Shown here piece by piece: positions 16,658-24,642 of a stretch of 64,000 nt of DNA (position 1 is its first letter; each line of letters opens with the position of its first letter). A program made the position numbers and the translations under genes. The notes below the pieces were generated by a model. The model searched no databases and was not told the DNA's origin. It was given only the letters and a program-made list of their open reading frames with translations. Source of the DNA: Gordonia prachuapensis (GTDB taxonomy: Bacteria > Actinomycetota > Actinomycetes > Mycobacteriales > Mycobacteriaceae); contig NZ_JAZDUE010000007.1 of the NCBI RefSeq assembly GCF_036350515.1, positions 1-64,000 on the forward strand. The letters run 5' to 3'.

Positions 16658-17854
16658 ATGGTCATGCACTACGGGACGGGCGCCGAGCTGGACGAATTCC
16701 GCGCCGAGGTCCGTGAGTTCGTTCGCGGCCACGCGCCGGCGATCCCGTCCAAGGCCGGGGTGCGCAGCGCCGAGGACGCCGAGGAGCTGGCGCTGCTCAA
16801 GAAGTGGACCCGCGATCTCTTCGATGCGGGTTATCTCGGGGGCGCATGGCCGAGAGAGTACGGCGGTAACGGGGCATCCCATCAGCTCGAGCGAGACGTG
16901 GTCGTCGGTGAGGAGATCGCCCGCCATCGTGCGCCCGCACCTGTACAGGGGGCCGCGAACCTGGTGGCGAACGCGCTGCTCGACCATGGGACTGCCGAAC
17001 AGAAACGCCGCCATCTCGGCGGTATCCGGTCCGGCGAGGTCATCTTCTGTCAGCTCTTCAGCGAACCCGGATCGGGCAGCGACCTCGCCTCCCTGCGGAC
17101 ACGCGCAACGCGCCTCGACGACGGCAGCTTCCGGGTCACGGGCCAGAAGGTCTGGACCACCAACGCGCACTGGGCCGATTACGGATACCTGCTGGCGCGG
17201 ACCGATCCAGAAGCGCCAAAGCACAAGGGCATCAGCGCATTCCTCATCGACATGTCGCTGCCCGGTGTCGACGTTCGGCCATTGCGGGAGATGACCGGCA
17301 CAGCCGATTTCAACGAGGTGTTCCTCGACGATGTCGTCGTTCCCGCGGATGCGCTGATCGGGGAGGTCAATCAGGGCTGGCGCATCGCCAACTCCAGTCT
17401 CGCGCACGAACGAACCGGAGTGGCGAACAACGCGGTCCGATTGCAGTGCAACATCGACGCGCTCGTCGATCTCGCCGCGGTAGTGCAGCGACACGGCCGG
17501 CCGGCAATCGAGGACTCGGCGATTCGAGATCGTCTCGGCGCACTCTCGGCGTCTGTCGGCGCGCTGTCGGCACTGGTCTATGCCGGCCTGAGTCGCGCAT
17601 CCGCGGGCGATGTGCGGCCCGGTGACGCACCGATGGCCAAGCTCATGTACAGCGAACTCGGGGTCGAGATCGCCGCGTTCGCACTCGACCTCTGCGGCGC
17701 CGACGGGGTCTTGATCGACACTGACCCTCACGCCGTCGACAGTGGACGGTGGCAGGACGAATTCCTCTATGCCCGGGCCTACACCATCGCCGGCGGCAGT
17801 TCCGAGATCATGCGGAACATGATCGCCGAACGTGGTCTCGGGCTGCCTCGTTGA
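16658..17854 (+). CDS. Acyl-CoA dehydrogenase, large catalytic subunit type
   Basis: A 398-residue acyl-CoA dehydrogenase with a complete flavin/substrate motif (CQLFSEPGSGSDLASLRTRA), VTGQKVWTTNAHWADYG, the helical C-terminal domain, and YTIAGGSSEIMRNMIAERGL. It resembles FadE26/FadE29-like subunits used on steroid or isoprenoid side chains. It lies 38 bp after the enoyl-CoA hydratase in the same operon. The degenerate small subunit at 9382 is a candidate partner for an alpha2-beta2 enzyme. It could also be a homomer. Confidence 0.87.
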   Translation: MVMHYGTGAELDEFRAEVREFVRGHAPAIPSKAGVRSAEDAEELALLKKWTRDLFDAGYLGGAWPREYGGNGASHQLERDVVVGEEIARHRAPAPVQGAANLVANALLDHGTAEQKRRHLGGIRSGEVIFCQLFSEPGSGSDLASLRTRATRLDDGSFRVTGQKVWTTNAHWADYGYLLARTDPEAPKHKGISAFLIDMSLPGVDVRPLREMTGTADFNEVFLDDVVVPADALIGEVNQGWRIANSSLAHERTGVANNAVRLQCNIDALVDLAAVVQRHGRPAIEDSAIRDRLGALSASVGALSALVYAGLSRASAGDVRPGDAPMAKLMYSELGVEIAAFALDLCGADGVLIDTDPHAVDSGRWQDEFLYARAYTIAGGSSEIMRNMIAERGLGLPR

Positions 17855-17902
17855 ATTGCTCCCACCCGCGCGGGTGATCGGACGAGCGCGCCATCAATCA
17901 GG

Positions 17903-17928
17903 TTGTCTTAGTTAACTATGTCATATAC
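17903..17928. promoter_or_regulatory. Promoter with perfect palindrome TAGTTAACTA
   Basis: TAGTTAACTA (17909-17918) is a perfect 10-bp palindrome in an AT-rich island, TTGTCTTAGTTAACTATGTC followed by ATATACC, upstream of the CoA ligase at 18039. TTGTCT (17903-17908) may be a -35 element and the ATATAC stretch a -10. It is the best member of the candidate GntR operator set. Confidence 0.55.
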
Positions 17929-18038
17929 CTTGAATGGGCGATGCAAACGTCTGACGACGACGCCGCCAACTCCGTGACCGGTCTCGGTTGGGGGCCGGCC
18001 GGTCGCGGCGCAGTGATGTGAAAGTGAATGGAGGCGGC

Positions 18039-19571
18039 ATGTCGGGTATCAGGCAGGCGCTACGTCAGCTGTGGTCGGCCACCGATGATGCCCGCATGAT
18101 CCAGCAGGACGGGCGCTGGTACACGTGGGCGGAAGTGCGATCGTTGGCGGAGCAGATCGACCGCGCACTGATCCGCGTGGGCGCGGTGGAAGGCGCTCGG
18201 GTCGGCGTGGTCCTGGCCAACCGGGTGGATTCGATCGCCGCCCTGGTCGCCCTGTTGGGCAATGGACGCACACTCACCACGTTGAACCCGATGCAGCCTA
18301 TCGTGCGCATCTCCGGAGATCTGGAGATGACACGTCCCGACGTGATACTCGCGCCGGAAGAACTTTGGTGTGCCGACGATTTCACGGCCGTGGTCGTCGA
18401 ACTGGGCATCGACGGTTTCGCCATCGACGCGGGTGTGGCGCAGCGCGCCTGGCGTGCGGACTCGACGTCGTCGAACGGTGCTGTAACTCCGTCGGCGGCC
18501 GATCCCGAGTCCCCCGGTGCCATCGCCATCGAGATGTTCACCTCCGGGACGACCGGACCGCCCAAACGCGTACCGCTGACGTGGCGCCAGCTCGATGCCG
18601 CGATGGCGGCGGTGCACGGACACGTCGGCACCCAGCACGGCAAGCGCGAACCCCTCACCGGCAGAGTCGCCTTGGTCACACTGGCCATCGTGCACATCGG
18701 TGGGATGTGGGGTGTCCTGCAAGCACTGACCGAAGCGCGACCATTCGTGCTTCTCCCACGATTCACCGTCGAGGGCTGGGCGGGCGCGATCGAGGAACAC
18801 AAACCACGAATAGCGAGTCTCCCTCCGGCAGCGATGCGCTCGGTCCTCAACGCCGACGTGCCGGCGAAACGACTGGCGAGTCTGCGAGCGGTGACGGCCG
18901 GCACCACCTTCGTGAGCCCGGATCTGGCCGACGAGTTCATCGGTCGCTACGGAATACCCGTCCTGATCGTCTACGGCGCCACCGAGTTCTCCGGGGCCGT
19001 CGCCGGATGGACCAAGCCCATGCACGCGAAATGGTGGGAACGTAAGCGCGGCAGCGTGGGTCGTGCGTTCCCTGGCGTCAGGTTGCGCGTCGTCGACGAC
19101 GAGGGGAACACGCTGCCCACCGACGAGACCGGCAGGCTCGAGGTCAGTTCGGGGCAGACCGGGTCGGGTACCGGGGATTGGGTTCGTACCAGCGATCTCG
19201 CGCACATCGACCCCGACGGTTTTCTCTACATCGACGGTCGCGCCGACGATGCGATCCTGCGTGGGGGATTCAAGGTGCAGCCCGAGGTGGTGGCCAATGC
19301 ATTGCGTGCCCATCCCGCCGTCCTCGACGCCTCGGTCTACGGTCGAGCCGACGAGCGACTCGGTCAGGTACCGGTCGCGGTCGTCGAGTTGATCGACGGA
19401 CAGCATGTCGCCGAGGCCGAGCTGAAGGATCACCTGCGCACCCATCTGACGGCGTACGAAGTGCCGGTGAGCATTCACGCGGTCGAGTCCCTTCCCCGCA
19501 GCGTGTCGTTGAAGGTGGACCGCAGACGTCTGCTCGAGCTCGTCGCGGAACTCGAGGCCACCACCGCATGA
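18039..19571 (+). CDS. Acyl-CoA synthetase (FadD-like, AMP-forming)
   Basis: A 510-residue adenylate-forming CoA ligase. It has the P-loop motif IEMFTSGTTGPPKRVPLTWR, IVYGATEFSG (A5), WVRTSDLAHIDPDGFLYIDG (A7/A8), FKVQPEVV, and the C-terminal LPRSVSLKVDRRRL with the expected Lys. It differs clearly from the ligase at 14293 and probably serves another intermediate of the same pathway. The ATG at 18039 sits behind GGAGG, and an in-frame upstream start lacks one. It opens a run of same-strand genes to 25803 with short gaps, probably one transcript from the TAGTTAACTA promoter. Confidence 0.87.
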   Translation: MSGIRQALRQLWSATDDARMIQQDGRWYTWAEVRSLAEQIDRALIRVGAVEGARVGVVLANRVDSIAALVALLGNGRTLTTLNPMQPIVRISGDLEMTRPDVILAPEELWCADDFTAVVVELGIDGFAIDAGVAQRAWRADSTSSNGAVTPSAADPESPGAIAIEMFTSGTTGPPKRVPLTWRQLDAAMAAVHGHVGTQHGKREPLTGRVALVTLAIVHIGGMWGVLQALTEARPFVLLPRFTVEGWAGAIEEHKPRIASLPPAAMRSVLNADVPAKRLASLRAVTAGTTFVSPDLADEFIGRYGIPVLIVYGATEFSGAVAGWTKPMHAKWWERKRGSVGRAFPGVRLRVVDDEGNTLPTDETGRLEVSSGQTGSGTGDWVRTSDLAHIDPDGFLYIDGRADDAILRGGFKVQPEVVANALRAHPAVLDASVYGRADERLGQVPVAVVELIDGQHVAEAELKDHLRTHLTAYEVPVSIHAVESLPRSVSLKVDRRRLLELVAELEATTA

Positions 19572-19637
19572 GTGGGTGTGCGGCCACCGGACCCATCGAC
19601 CAATCGATGCGACCAGCAACGTAGCGAGGAGAGCGTC

Positions 19638-20786
19638 ATGTCAGCAGTCATCGTCGAAGCCGTTCGCACCCCGGTTGGCCGGAGAAACGGAGCACTGTCG
19701 GGGATTCACCCGGCCGAGCTGTCGGCCGGCGTTCTGAGCGCACTTGTCGAGGGGGCCGGGATCGAGCCGGACCTGGTCGATGATGTGATCTGGGGCTGCG
19801 TCCAGCAGGTGTCCGAGCAATCGATTGACATCGCGCGGACCGCCGTCCTCAGTGCCGGGTGGCCCGAATCCGTCCCCGGCGTCACGGTGGACCGCCAATG
19901 TGGGTCATCGCAGCAGGCCCTCAACTTCGCCGTCGCCAGTGTGGAGGCGGGTCACTACGACGTGGTCGTGGCCGGTGGTGTGGAGTCGATGTCACGGGTG
20001 CCGATGGGTTCGTCGACGTCGGTCGGCGCTAGCCCGTTCGGGGAGAGCTACCGGTCCCGGTACGACAACGTCATCCCCAACCAAGGTGTCGGTGCGGAGA
20101 TGATCGCCGCGAAGTGGGGCTTCAGCCGCACCGATGTCGATGCGTATGCGGCCCGTTCGCATGATCGGGCCGCGGCCGCACAGGACGCGGGACTGCTCGA
20201 CGACCAGATCATCCCGGTCGCAACACCCGACGGTGTGGTCACCGCGGACGAGGGTATTCGTCGCGGCACCACCGTCGAGACTCTCGGCAAGCTGAAGCCC
20301 GTGTTCGACGAGAACGGTGTCATCCACGCGGGTAACGCATCACAGATATCGGACGGCTCCGCCGCTCTTCTGGTGATGAGTGACGATGCCGCCTGGCGCC
20401 ACGGACTGCGGCCGATCGCCCGGATTCACACGGCGGTCGTCACCGGATCGGACCCGGTGATCATGCTGACCGGCCCGATCCCTGCCACCGAGAAAGCCCT
20501 GGCGCGCTCGGGTCTCGGGGTCAACGAGATCGGGGTGTTCGAGGTGAACGAGGCGTTCGCACCGGTGCCGATGGCGTGGCAGCGTGAGATCGGCGCCGAT
20601 GAGGAGTTGCTGAACCCGAACGGTGGTGCCATCGCGTTCGGCCATCCGTTGGGTGGGTCCGGCGCGCGCATCCTCACCGATCTCATCTTCCATATGCGTC
20701 GCAACCAGATCCGGTACGGGCTGCAAACGATGTGCGAGGGCGGCGGGCAGGCCAACGCGACGATTCTGGAACTGCTCGGCGACTGA
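19638..20786 (+). CDS. Acetyl-CoA acyltransferase (thiolase), FadA5/FadA6-like
   Basis: A 382-residue thiolase. The nucleophilic Cys lies in TVDRQCGSSQQALNF, NEAFAPVPMAWQ follows, the catalytic His is in GGAIAFGHPLGGSGAR, and the second catalytic Cys is in MCEGGGQANATI. All active-site residues are present, so it should cleave a 3-oxoacyl-CoA with CoA. The ATG at 19638 follows GCGAGGAGA. It lies 66 bp after the CoA ligase. A close paralogue lies at 23461, so two different chain-shortening steps or substrates are likely. Confidence 0.9.
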   Translation: MSAVIVEAVRTPVGRRNGALSGIHPAELSAGVLSALVEGAGIEPDLVDDVIWGCVQQVSEQSIDIARTAVLSAGWPESVPGVTVDRQCGSSQQALNFAVASVEAGHYDVVVAGGVESMSRVPMGSSTSVGASPFGESYRSRYDNVIPNQGVGAEMIAAKWGFSRTDVDAYAARSHDRAAAAQDAGLLDDQIIPVATPDGVVTADEGIRRGTTVETLGKLKPVFDENGVIHAGNASQISDGSAALLVMSDDAAWRHGLRPIARIHTAVVTGSDPVIMLTGPIPATEKALARSGLGVNEIGVFEVNEAFAPVPMAWQREIGADEELLNPNGGAIAFGHPLGGSGARILTDLIFHMRRNQIRYGLQTMCEGGGQANATILELLGD

Positions 20787-20877
20787 GCAGGTCTCACCAA
20801 CCGGGAAGTTGCTTTCGCCGGTTCGGGGTGACCCGGCAACCTGCTCGAGGAATTGACGAAGATTGTGAGGAGACGAC

Positions 20878-22107
20878 ATGCATCGTCCCATGGAGGGCGT
20901 CCGCATTCTGGAGGTGGCACAGTTCACCTTCGTGCCGGCGGCCGGCGCCGTGCTCGCCGACTGGGGTGCGAGCATCGTCAAGATCGAGCATGCCGAGAAG
21001 GGCGATGCGCAGCGGGGATTGGTTCGCGTGCTCGGCTATGACGCGGGTGGATCCTCGTTCTCGCCGATCATGGAGGGTCCCAACCGCGGAAAGCGCAGTG
21101 TGGGACTGGCTTTAGAGCGGCCAGAGGCACGTCCCGTGCTCGAGGAACTGGTCCGCAACAGCGACGTGTTCCTCACGAATTTTCTGCCCACTGCCCGTGG
21201 CAAGTTGGGGATCACCCTCGAGGACATCCGTGCGATCAATCCCGACATCATCTACGTATCCGGCAGTGGTTTCGGTACCGAGGGTCCCGACGCAGAGAAG
21301 GGCGGCTACGACTCCACCGCGTTCTGGGCTCGTGGTGGCAGTGCGTTCGGCACCACACCGGCCGGAGCGGATCGGGTGAGCTTCATGCCCGCAGGCGCCT
21401 ACGGCGACAACATCGGCGGGATGACCATCGCCGGTGGTATCGCAGCCGCACTGTACGGACGCGCGATGACGGGCGAAACCTCTGAACTCGATGTGTCCCT
21501 GCTGGCGGTCGGTGCCTGGGCCACCCAGTTCACCGTGAACATGGCGTTGATGAAAGGCGAGGCGCTGCCCGCGCAGTCGACCACCCGCAGATCGGCTGCG
21601 GCCGGAAACCCCCTGACCGGCGCGTATCAGACCGCCGACGGGCGCTGGATCCAACTGTCGATGCTTCAGGCCGGTAGATACTGGCCGGAGTTCTGCCGCG
21701 CGATCGGCCACGATGAACTCGTCGATGACGATCGATTCGCTACGGACGCACTGATCACCCAGAACTACGCCGAGGCGATGGAGATATTCGCGCAGATCAT
21801 CGCAGCGCACCCGTTGGCGCACTGGCGAGCCGCGTTGAAGGACGTCCGCGGGCAGTGGGCGGTGATCCAGGATTCGTGGGAGATCGGCAACGACGAGGCG
21901 CTGATCGCCAACGGCCGCATCACCGAAGTGCTCGACGCAGAGGGCAACCCACGCAAACTCGTCGCCAACCCCGTGAAGTTCGACAACGCCGGTGTCGACG
22001 TGACACGGGCACCGTCGTTCGCCGAACACACCGACGAAGTACTCCGTGAGCTCGGCTTCGACGACGACCGCCTCATCGCGCTGAAGATCGCCGGCGCGGT
22101 CACGTGA
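20878..22107 (+). CDS. CaiB/BaiF (class III) CoA-transferase family protein
   Basis: A 409-residue family III CoA-transferase. It has the N-terminal VRILEVAQFTFVPAAGAVLADWGASIVKIE, NRGKRSVGLAL, NFLPTARGKLGI, SGSGFGTEGPDA, and the region around the catalytic Asp, AGAYGDNIGGMTIAGGIAAA. It probably moves CoA between an acyl-CoA and a free acid, or acts as a racemase-like relative. The typical alpha-methylacyl-CoA racemase block is less clear here than in the gene at 22328. RBS GAGGAGACGAC precedes the ATG. It runs into the ferredoxin gene. Confidence 0.86.
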   Translation: MHRPMEGVRILEVAQFTFVPAAGAVLADWGASIVKIEHAEKGDAQRGLVRVLGYDAGGSSFSPIMEGPNRGKRSVGLALERPEARPVLEELVRNSDVFLTNFLPTARGKLGITLEDIRAINPDIIYVSGSGFGTEGPDAEKGGYDSTAFWARGGSAFGTTPAGADRVSFMPAGAYGDNIGGMTIAGGIAAALYGRAMTGETSELDVSLLAVGAWATQFTVNMALMKGEALPAQSTTRRSAAAGNPLTGAYQTADGRWIQLSMLQAGRYWPEFCRAIGHDELVDDDRFATDALITQNYAEAMEIFAQIIAAHPLAHWRAALKDVRGQWAVIQDSWEIGNDEALIANGRITEVLDAEGNPRKLVANPVKFDNAGVDVTRAPSFAEHTDEVLRELGFDDDRLIALKIAGAVT

Positions 22108-22133
22108 CGCTGGAACAAGGAACGGAGAAGGCG

Positions 22134-22322
22134 ATGAAGGTCAGCATCGATCTGGACAAATGCGCCGGCCACGCCCGCTGCTTTGCGGCGTCGCCGGACC
22201 TGTTCGACCTCGACGACGACGGCTATGCGTTGAACGCGGAGATCGACGTACCGGCTGGTCAGGAGGCGACCGCCCTCGAGGCGGTCGCGGCGTGCCCCGA
22301 ACGCGCCATCGAGAGTCATTGA
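22134..22322 (+). CDS. 3Fe-4S ferredoxin, P450-partner type
   Basis: A 62-residue small ferredoxin. It has CAGHARC (the CxxHxxC pattern of single-cluster 3Fe-4S ferredoxins) and a later Cys-Pro in AACPERAIES. The His in place of the second Cys is the mark of actinobacterial ferredoxins that feed electrons to cytochrome P450s. The ATG at 22134 follows ACGGAGAAGG. A GTG at 22104 overlapping the preceding stop would give 72 residues. No P450, oxygenase or ferredoxin reductase gene is in this window, so the partner must be elsewhere. Confidence 0.9.
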   Translation: MKVSIDLDKCAGHARCFAASPDLFDLDDDGYALNAEIDVPAGQEATALEAVAACPERAIESH

Positions 22323-22327
22323 GCCGC

Positions 22328-23461
22328 ATGCAAGTTCCGACGATCAACGACCACCGACGGCACGCAGCGGGCCCGTTGAGCGGTCTGCGAGTGGTCGAGT
22401 TCCTCGGACTCGGACCGGCCCCGTTCGGCTGTATGCTCCTCGCCGACTTCGGTGCCGAGATCGTCTCGCTGCGGCGCCCGGGTTCGGCCCTGCCCGCGCT
22501 GGTGCGCAATCGCGACACCGTGGAGGTCGACCTCAAGGACGAGGACGCGCGGGAGTGGGTCCGTGACATCATCGCATCCGCCGACGTCCTGGTCGAGGGA
22601 TACCGGCCCGGCGTGATGGAACGCCTCGGGCTCGGTCCGGATGATGTCCACGCGCACGAGTCGGGTCTGATCTACGCCCGGATGACCGGGTGGGGGCAGA
22701 CCGGACCGTTGGCGCACACCGCGGGCCACGACCTGAACTACATCGCCGTCACCGGTGCGCTGCATCTCGCTACCAGGGCCGGCGAGACGCCGGTCCCACC
22801 GGCAAACCTGCTCGGTGACTTCGGTGGCGGCGCAATGTATCTCGTCACTTCGATACTGGCCGCGCTGCACGCGCGCGGCCGGACCGGGCAGGGGGCGGTA
22901 CTCGATGTCGCCATCGTCGACGGGACCACCTACCTGACGTCGATGCAACACGAATATCGCGCCGACGGCCGATGGTCGGACGCCGCCGGAACCAACCGCC
23001 TCGACACGGGCGCGCCGTACTACGACGTGTACCCGTGCGCCGACGGGCGGTTCGTGGCGATCGGAGCGCTGGAGGAACCGTTCTTCCTCGCGCTGCTCGA
23101 CGTACTCGACCTCGATCCAGCACTGGCCGAAGGCCGCGAGAATCCGGCCAAGTGGCCCAGGTTGCGCGCGGCGATCGGTGCCGCGGTGCGCACGCGGACG
23201 CGTGACGAATGGGCCCGACGGGCCGAGTGCAGTGACGCATGCCTGTCGCCGGTGCTCGATTTGTCGGAGGCGCCGCGGCACTCGCAGGTCGCCGATCGCG
23301 ACGTGCTGCTCGCCGCAGACGGTGCGGGCCACTGGACTCCGCGTCTCCCGGGCGGATACGCCGAGACTCCGCCGCGGGTCAGCGATCTGCTGCAGAGTTG
23401 GCAGGTGAGGATTCCATCACCCGAACACGTGGGTGAGAGTCCGTCGAGGACAGGAGAATGA
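22328..23461 (+). CDS. Alpha-methylacyl-CoA racemase-like (CaiB/BaiF family)
   Basis: A 377-residue family III protein with the racemase hallmarks: LRVVEFLGLGPAPFGCMLLA, RYRPGVMERLGLG-type loop (GYRPGVMERL), RMTGWGQTGPLAHTAGHDLN (catalytic His region) and NLLGDFGGGAMYLV (catalytic Asp). Alpha-methylacyl-CoA racemases interconvert 2R and 2S methyl-branched acyl-CoAs so that S-specific acyl-CoA dehydrogenases can act. This implies a methyl-branched (sterol side chain or isoprenoid) substrate. It starts at ATG 22328, 5 bp after the ferredoxin, or at an in-frame TTG 9 bp earlier, and overlaps the next thiolase at its stop. Confidence 0.86.
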   Translation: MQVPTINDHRRHAAGPLSGLRVVEFLGLGPAPFGCMLLADFGAEIVSLRRPGSALPALVRNRDTVEVDLKDEDAREWVRDIIASADVLVEGYRPGVMERLGLGPDDVHAHESGLIYARMTGWGQTGPLAHTAGHDLNYIAVTGALHLATRAGETPVPPANLLGDFGGGAMYLVTSILAALHARGRTGQGAVLDVAIVDGTTYLTSMQHEYRADGRWSDAAGTNRLDTGAPYYDVYPCADGRFVAIGALEEPFFLALLDVLDLDPALAEGRENPAKWPRLRAAIGAAVRTRTRDEWARRAECSDACLSPVLDLSEAPRHSQVADRDVLLAADGAGHWTPRLPGGYAETPPRVSDLLQSWQVRIPSPEHVGESPSRTGE

Positions 23462-24612
23462 TGTCAAGCCGTGACGCAGTGATCGTCGAGGCGGTCCGTA
23501 CCCCCATCGGCAAGCGACGTGGATCGCTCGCCGAAGTCCACGCGGTGGACCTGTCGGCGGTGGTACTCAACGCAATCGTTACCCGTACCGGTATCGATCC
23601 CGGCCACATCGATGACGTCATGTGGGGCTGTGTGACCCAGCTCGGTGATCAATCGAGCAACGTCGGACGATTCGCGGTGCTCGCGGCCGGGTGGCCGGAT
23701 CATGTCCCCGCCGTGACGATCAACCGCGCATGCGGATCGAGTCAGCAGGCCATCGAGTCAGCGGCGCACGCGGTGATCGCGGGTGCCTACGACATGGTGG
23801 TGGCCGGCGGTGTCGAGACGATGTCGCGCGTTCCGCTCGGGGCGACCCGGCAGTCCGGATTCGCCTACGGGCAGACCGTTCTGGATCGTTACGGAGTCGA
23901 CGGCCTGGACCAGGGTTCGGGTGCGGAGATGATCGCGCAGAAGTGGGGGCTGTCGCGGCGCCGGCTCGACGAGTACGCGTCACGGTCTCACGAATTGGCC
24001 GCAGCCGCGATCGATCGGGGCGCATTCGATGCCCAAGTCGTCGGGGTCGACGTGGCTGAGGGGGCATTCACCGTGGACGAAGGTCTCCGGCGGGGCACCA
24101 CCCCGGAGAAACTCGCCGCCCTGACGCCATCGTTCCGCGAGGACGGGGTGATTCACGCCGGCAATGCCTCGCAGATCTCCGATGGCGCGGCAGGAGTGCT
24201 GATCATGACCGCCGCGCGCGCCCATGAACTCGGCCTGCGTCCGATCGCACGTATCGTGGCCGGGTCGGTGGTCGGGGACGACCCGGTCATGATGCTCACC
24301 GGCCCGATCCCGGCCACCCAGAAGCTTCTCGCGCGGACCGGCCTGTCGATCGACGACATCGGTGTGTTCGAGATCAACGAGGCATTCGCCCCGGTTCCGC
24401 TGGCATGGCAGATCGAAGTGGGTGCCGACGCCGACCGGCTGAATCCGCTGGGCGGGGCGATCGCGGTCGGACACCCGCTCGGTGCCTCCGGCGCAATCCT
24501 GACCACACGGTTGATCCATCACATGCGCGACAACGACATCCGCTACGGACTGCAGTCGATGTGTGAGGGCGGCGGCACCGCGAATGCCACCCTCTACGAG
24601 CTGATCAACTGA
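23461..24612 (+). CDS. Acetyl-CoA acyltransferase (thiolase), second paralogue
   Basis: A 383-residue thiolase with Cys in TINRACGSSQQAIES, NEAFAPVPLAWQ, His in GGAIAVGHPLGASGA and Cys in MCEGGGTANATL. It has the same block structure as the thiolase at 19638 and probably arose by duplication. Two adjacent ATGs are possible (23458, 23461). The second is better spaced from AGGAG at 23452-23456. The start touches the TGA of the racemase gene, indicating translational coupling. Confidence 0.9.
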   Translation: MSSRDAVIVEAVRTPIGKRRGSLAEVHAVDLSAVVLNAIVTRTGIDPGHIDDVMWGCVTQLGDQSSNVGRFAVLAAGWPDHVPAVTINRACGSSQQAIESAAHAVIAGAYDMVVAGGVETMSRVPLGATRQSGFAYGQTVLDRYGVDGLDQGSGAEMIAQKWGLSRRRLDEYASRSHELAAAAIDRGAFDAQVVGVDVAEGAFTVDEGLRRGTTPEKLAALTPSFREDGVIHAGNASQISDGAAGVLIMTAARAHELGLRPIARIVAGSVVGDDPVMMLTGPIPATQKLLARTGLSIDDIGVFEINEAFAPVPLAWQIEVGADADRLNPLGGAIAVGHPLGASGAILTTRLIHHMRDNDIRYGLQSMCEGGGTANATLYELIN

Positions 24613-24642
24613 CCGTCCGAGCCGCCGAGAAGGAGATCGACA

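Noticed and set aside
19638..24612. The two thiolases as a recent tandem duplication or assembly error
   Set aside because: They share all blocks but differ throughout in sequence and are separated by three distinct genes, so they are old paralogues.
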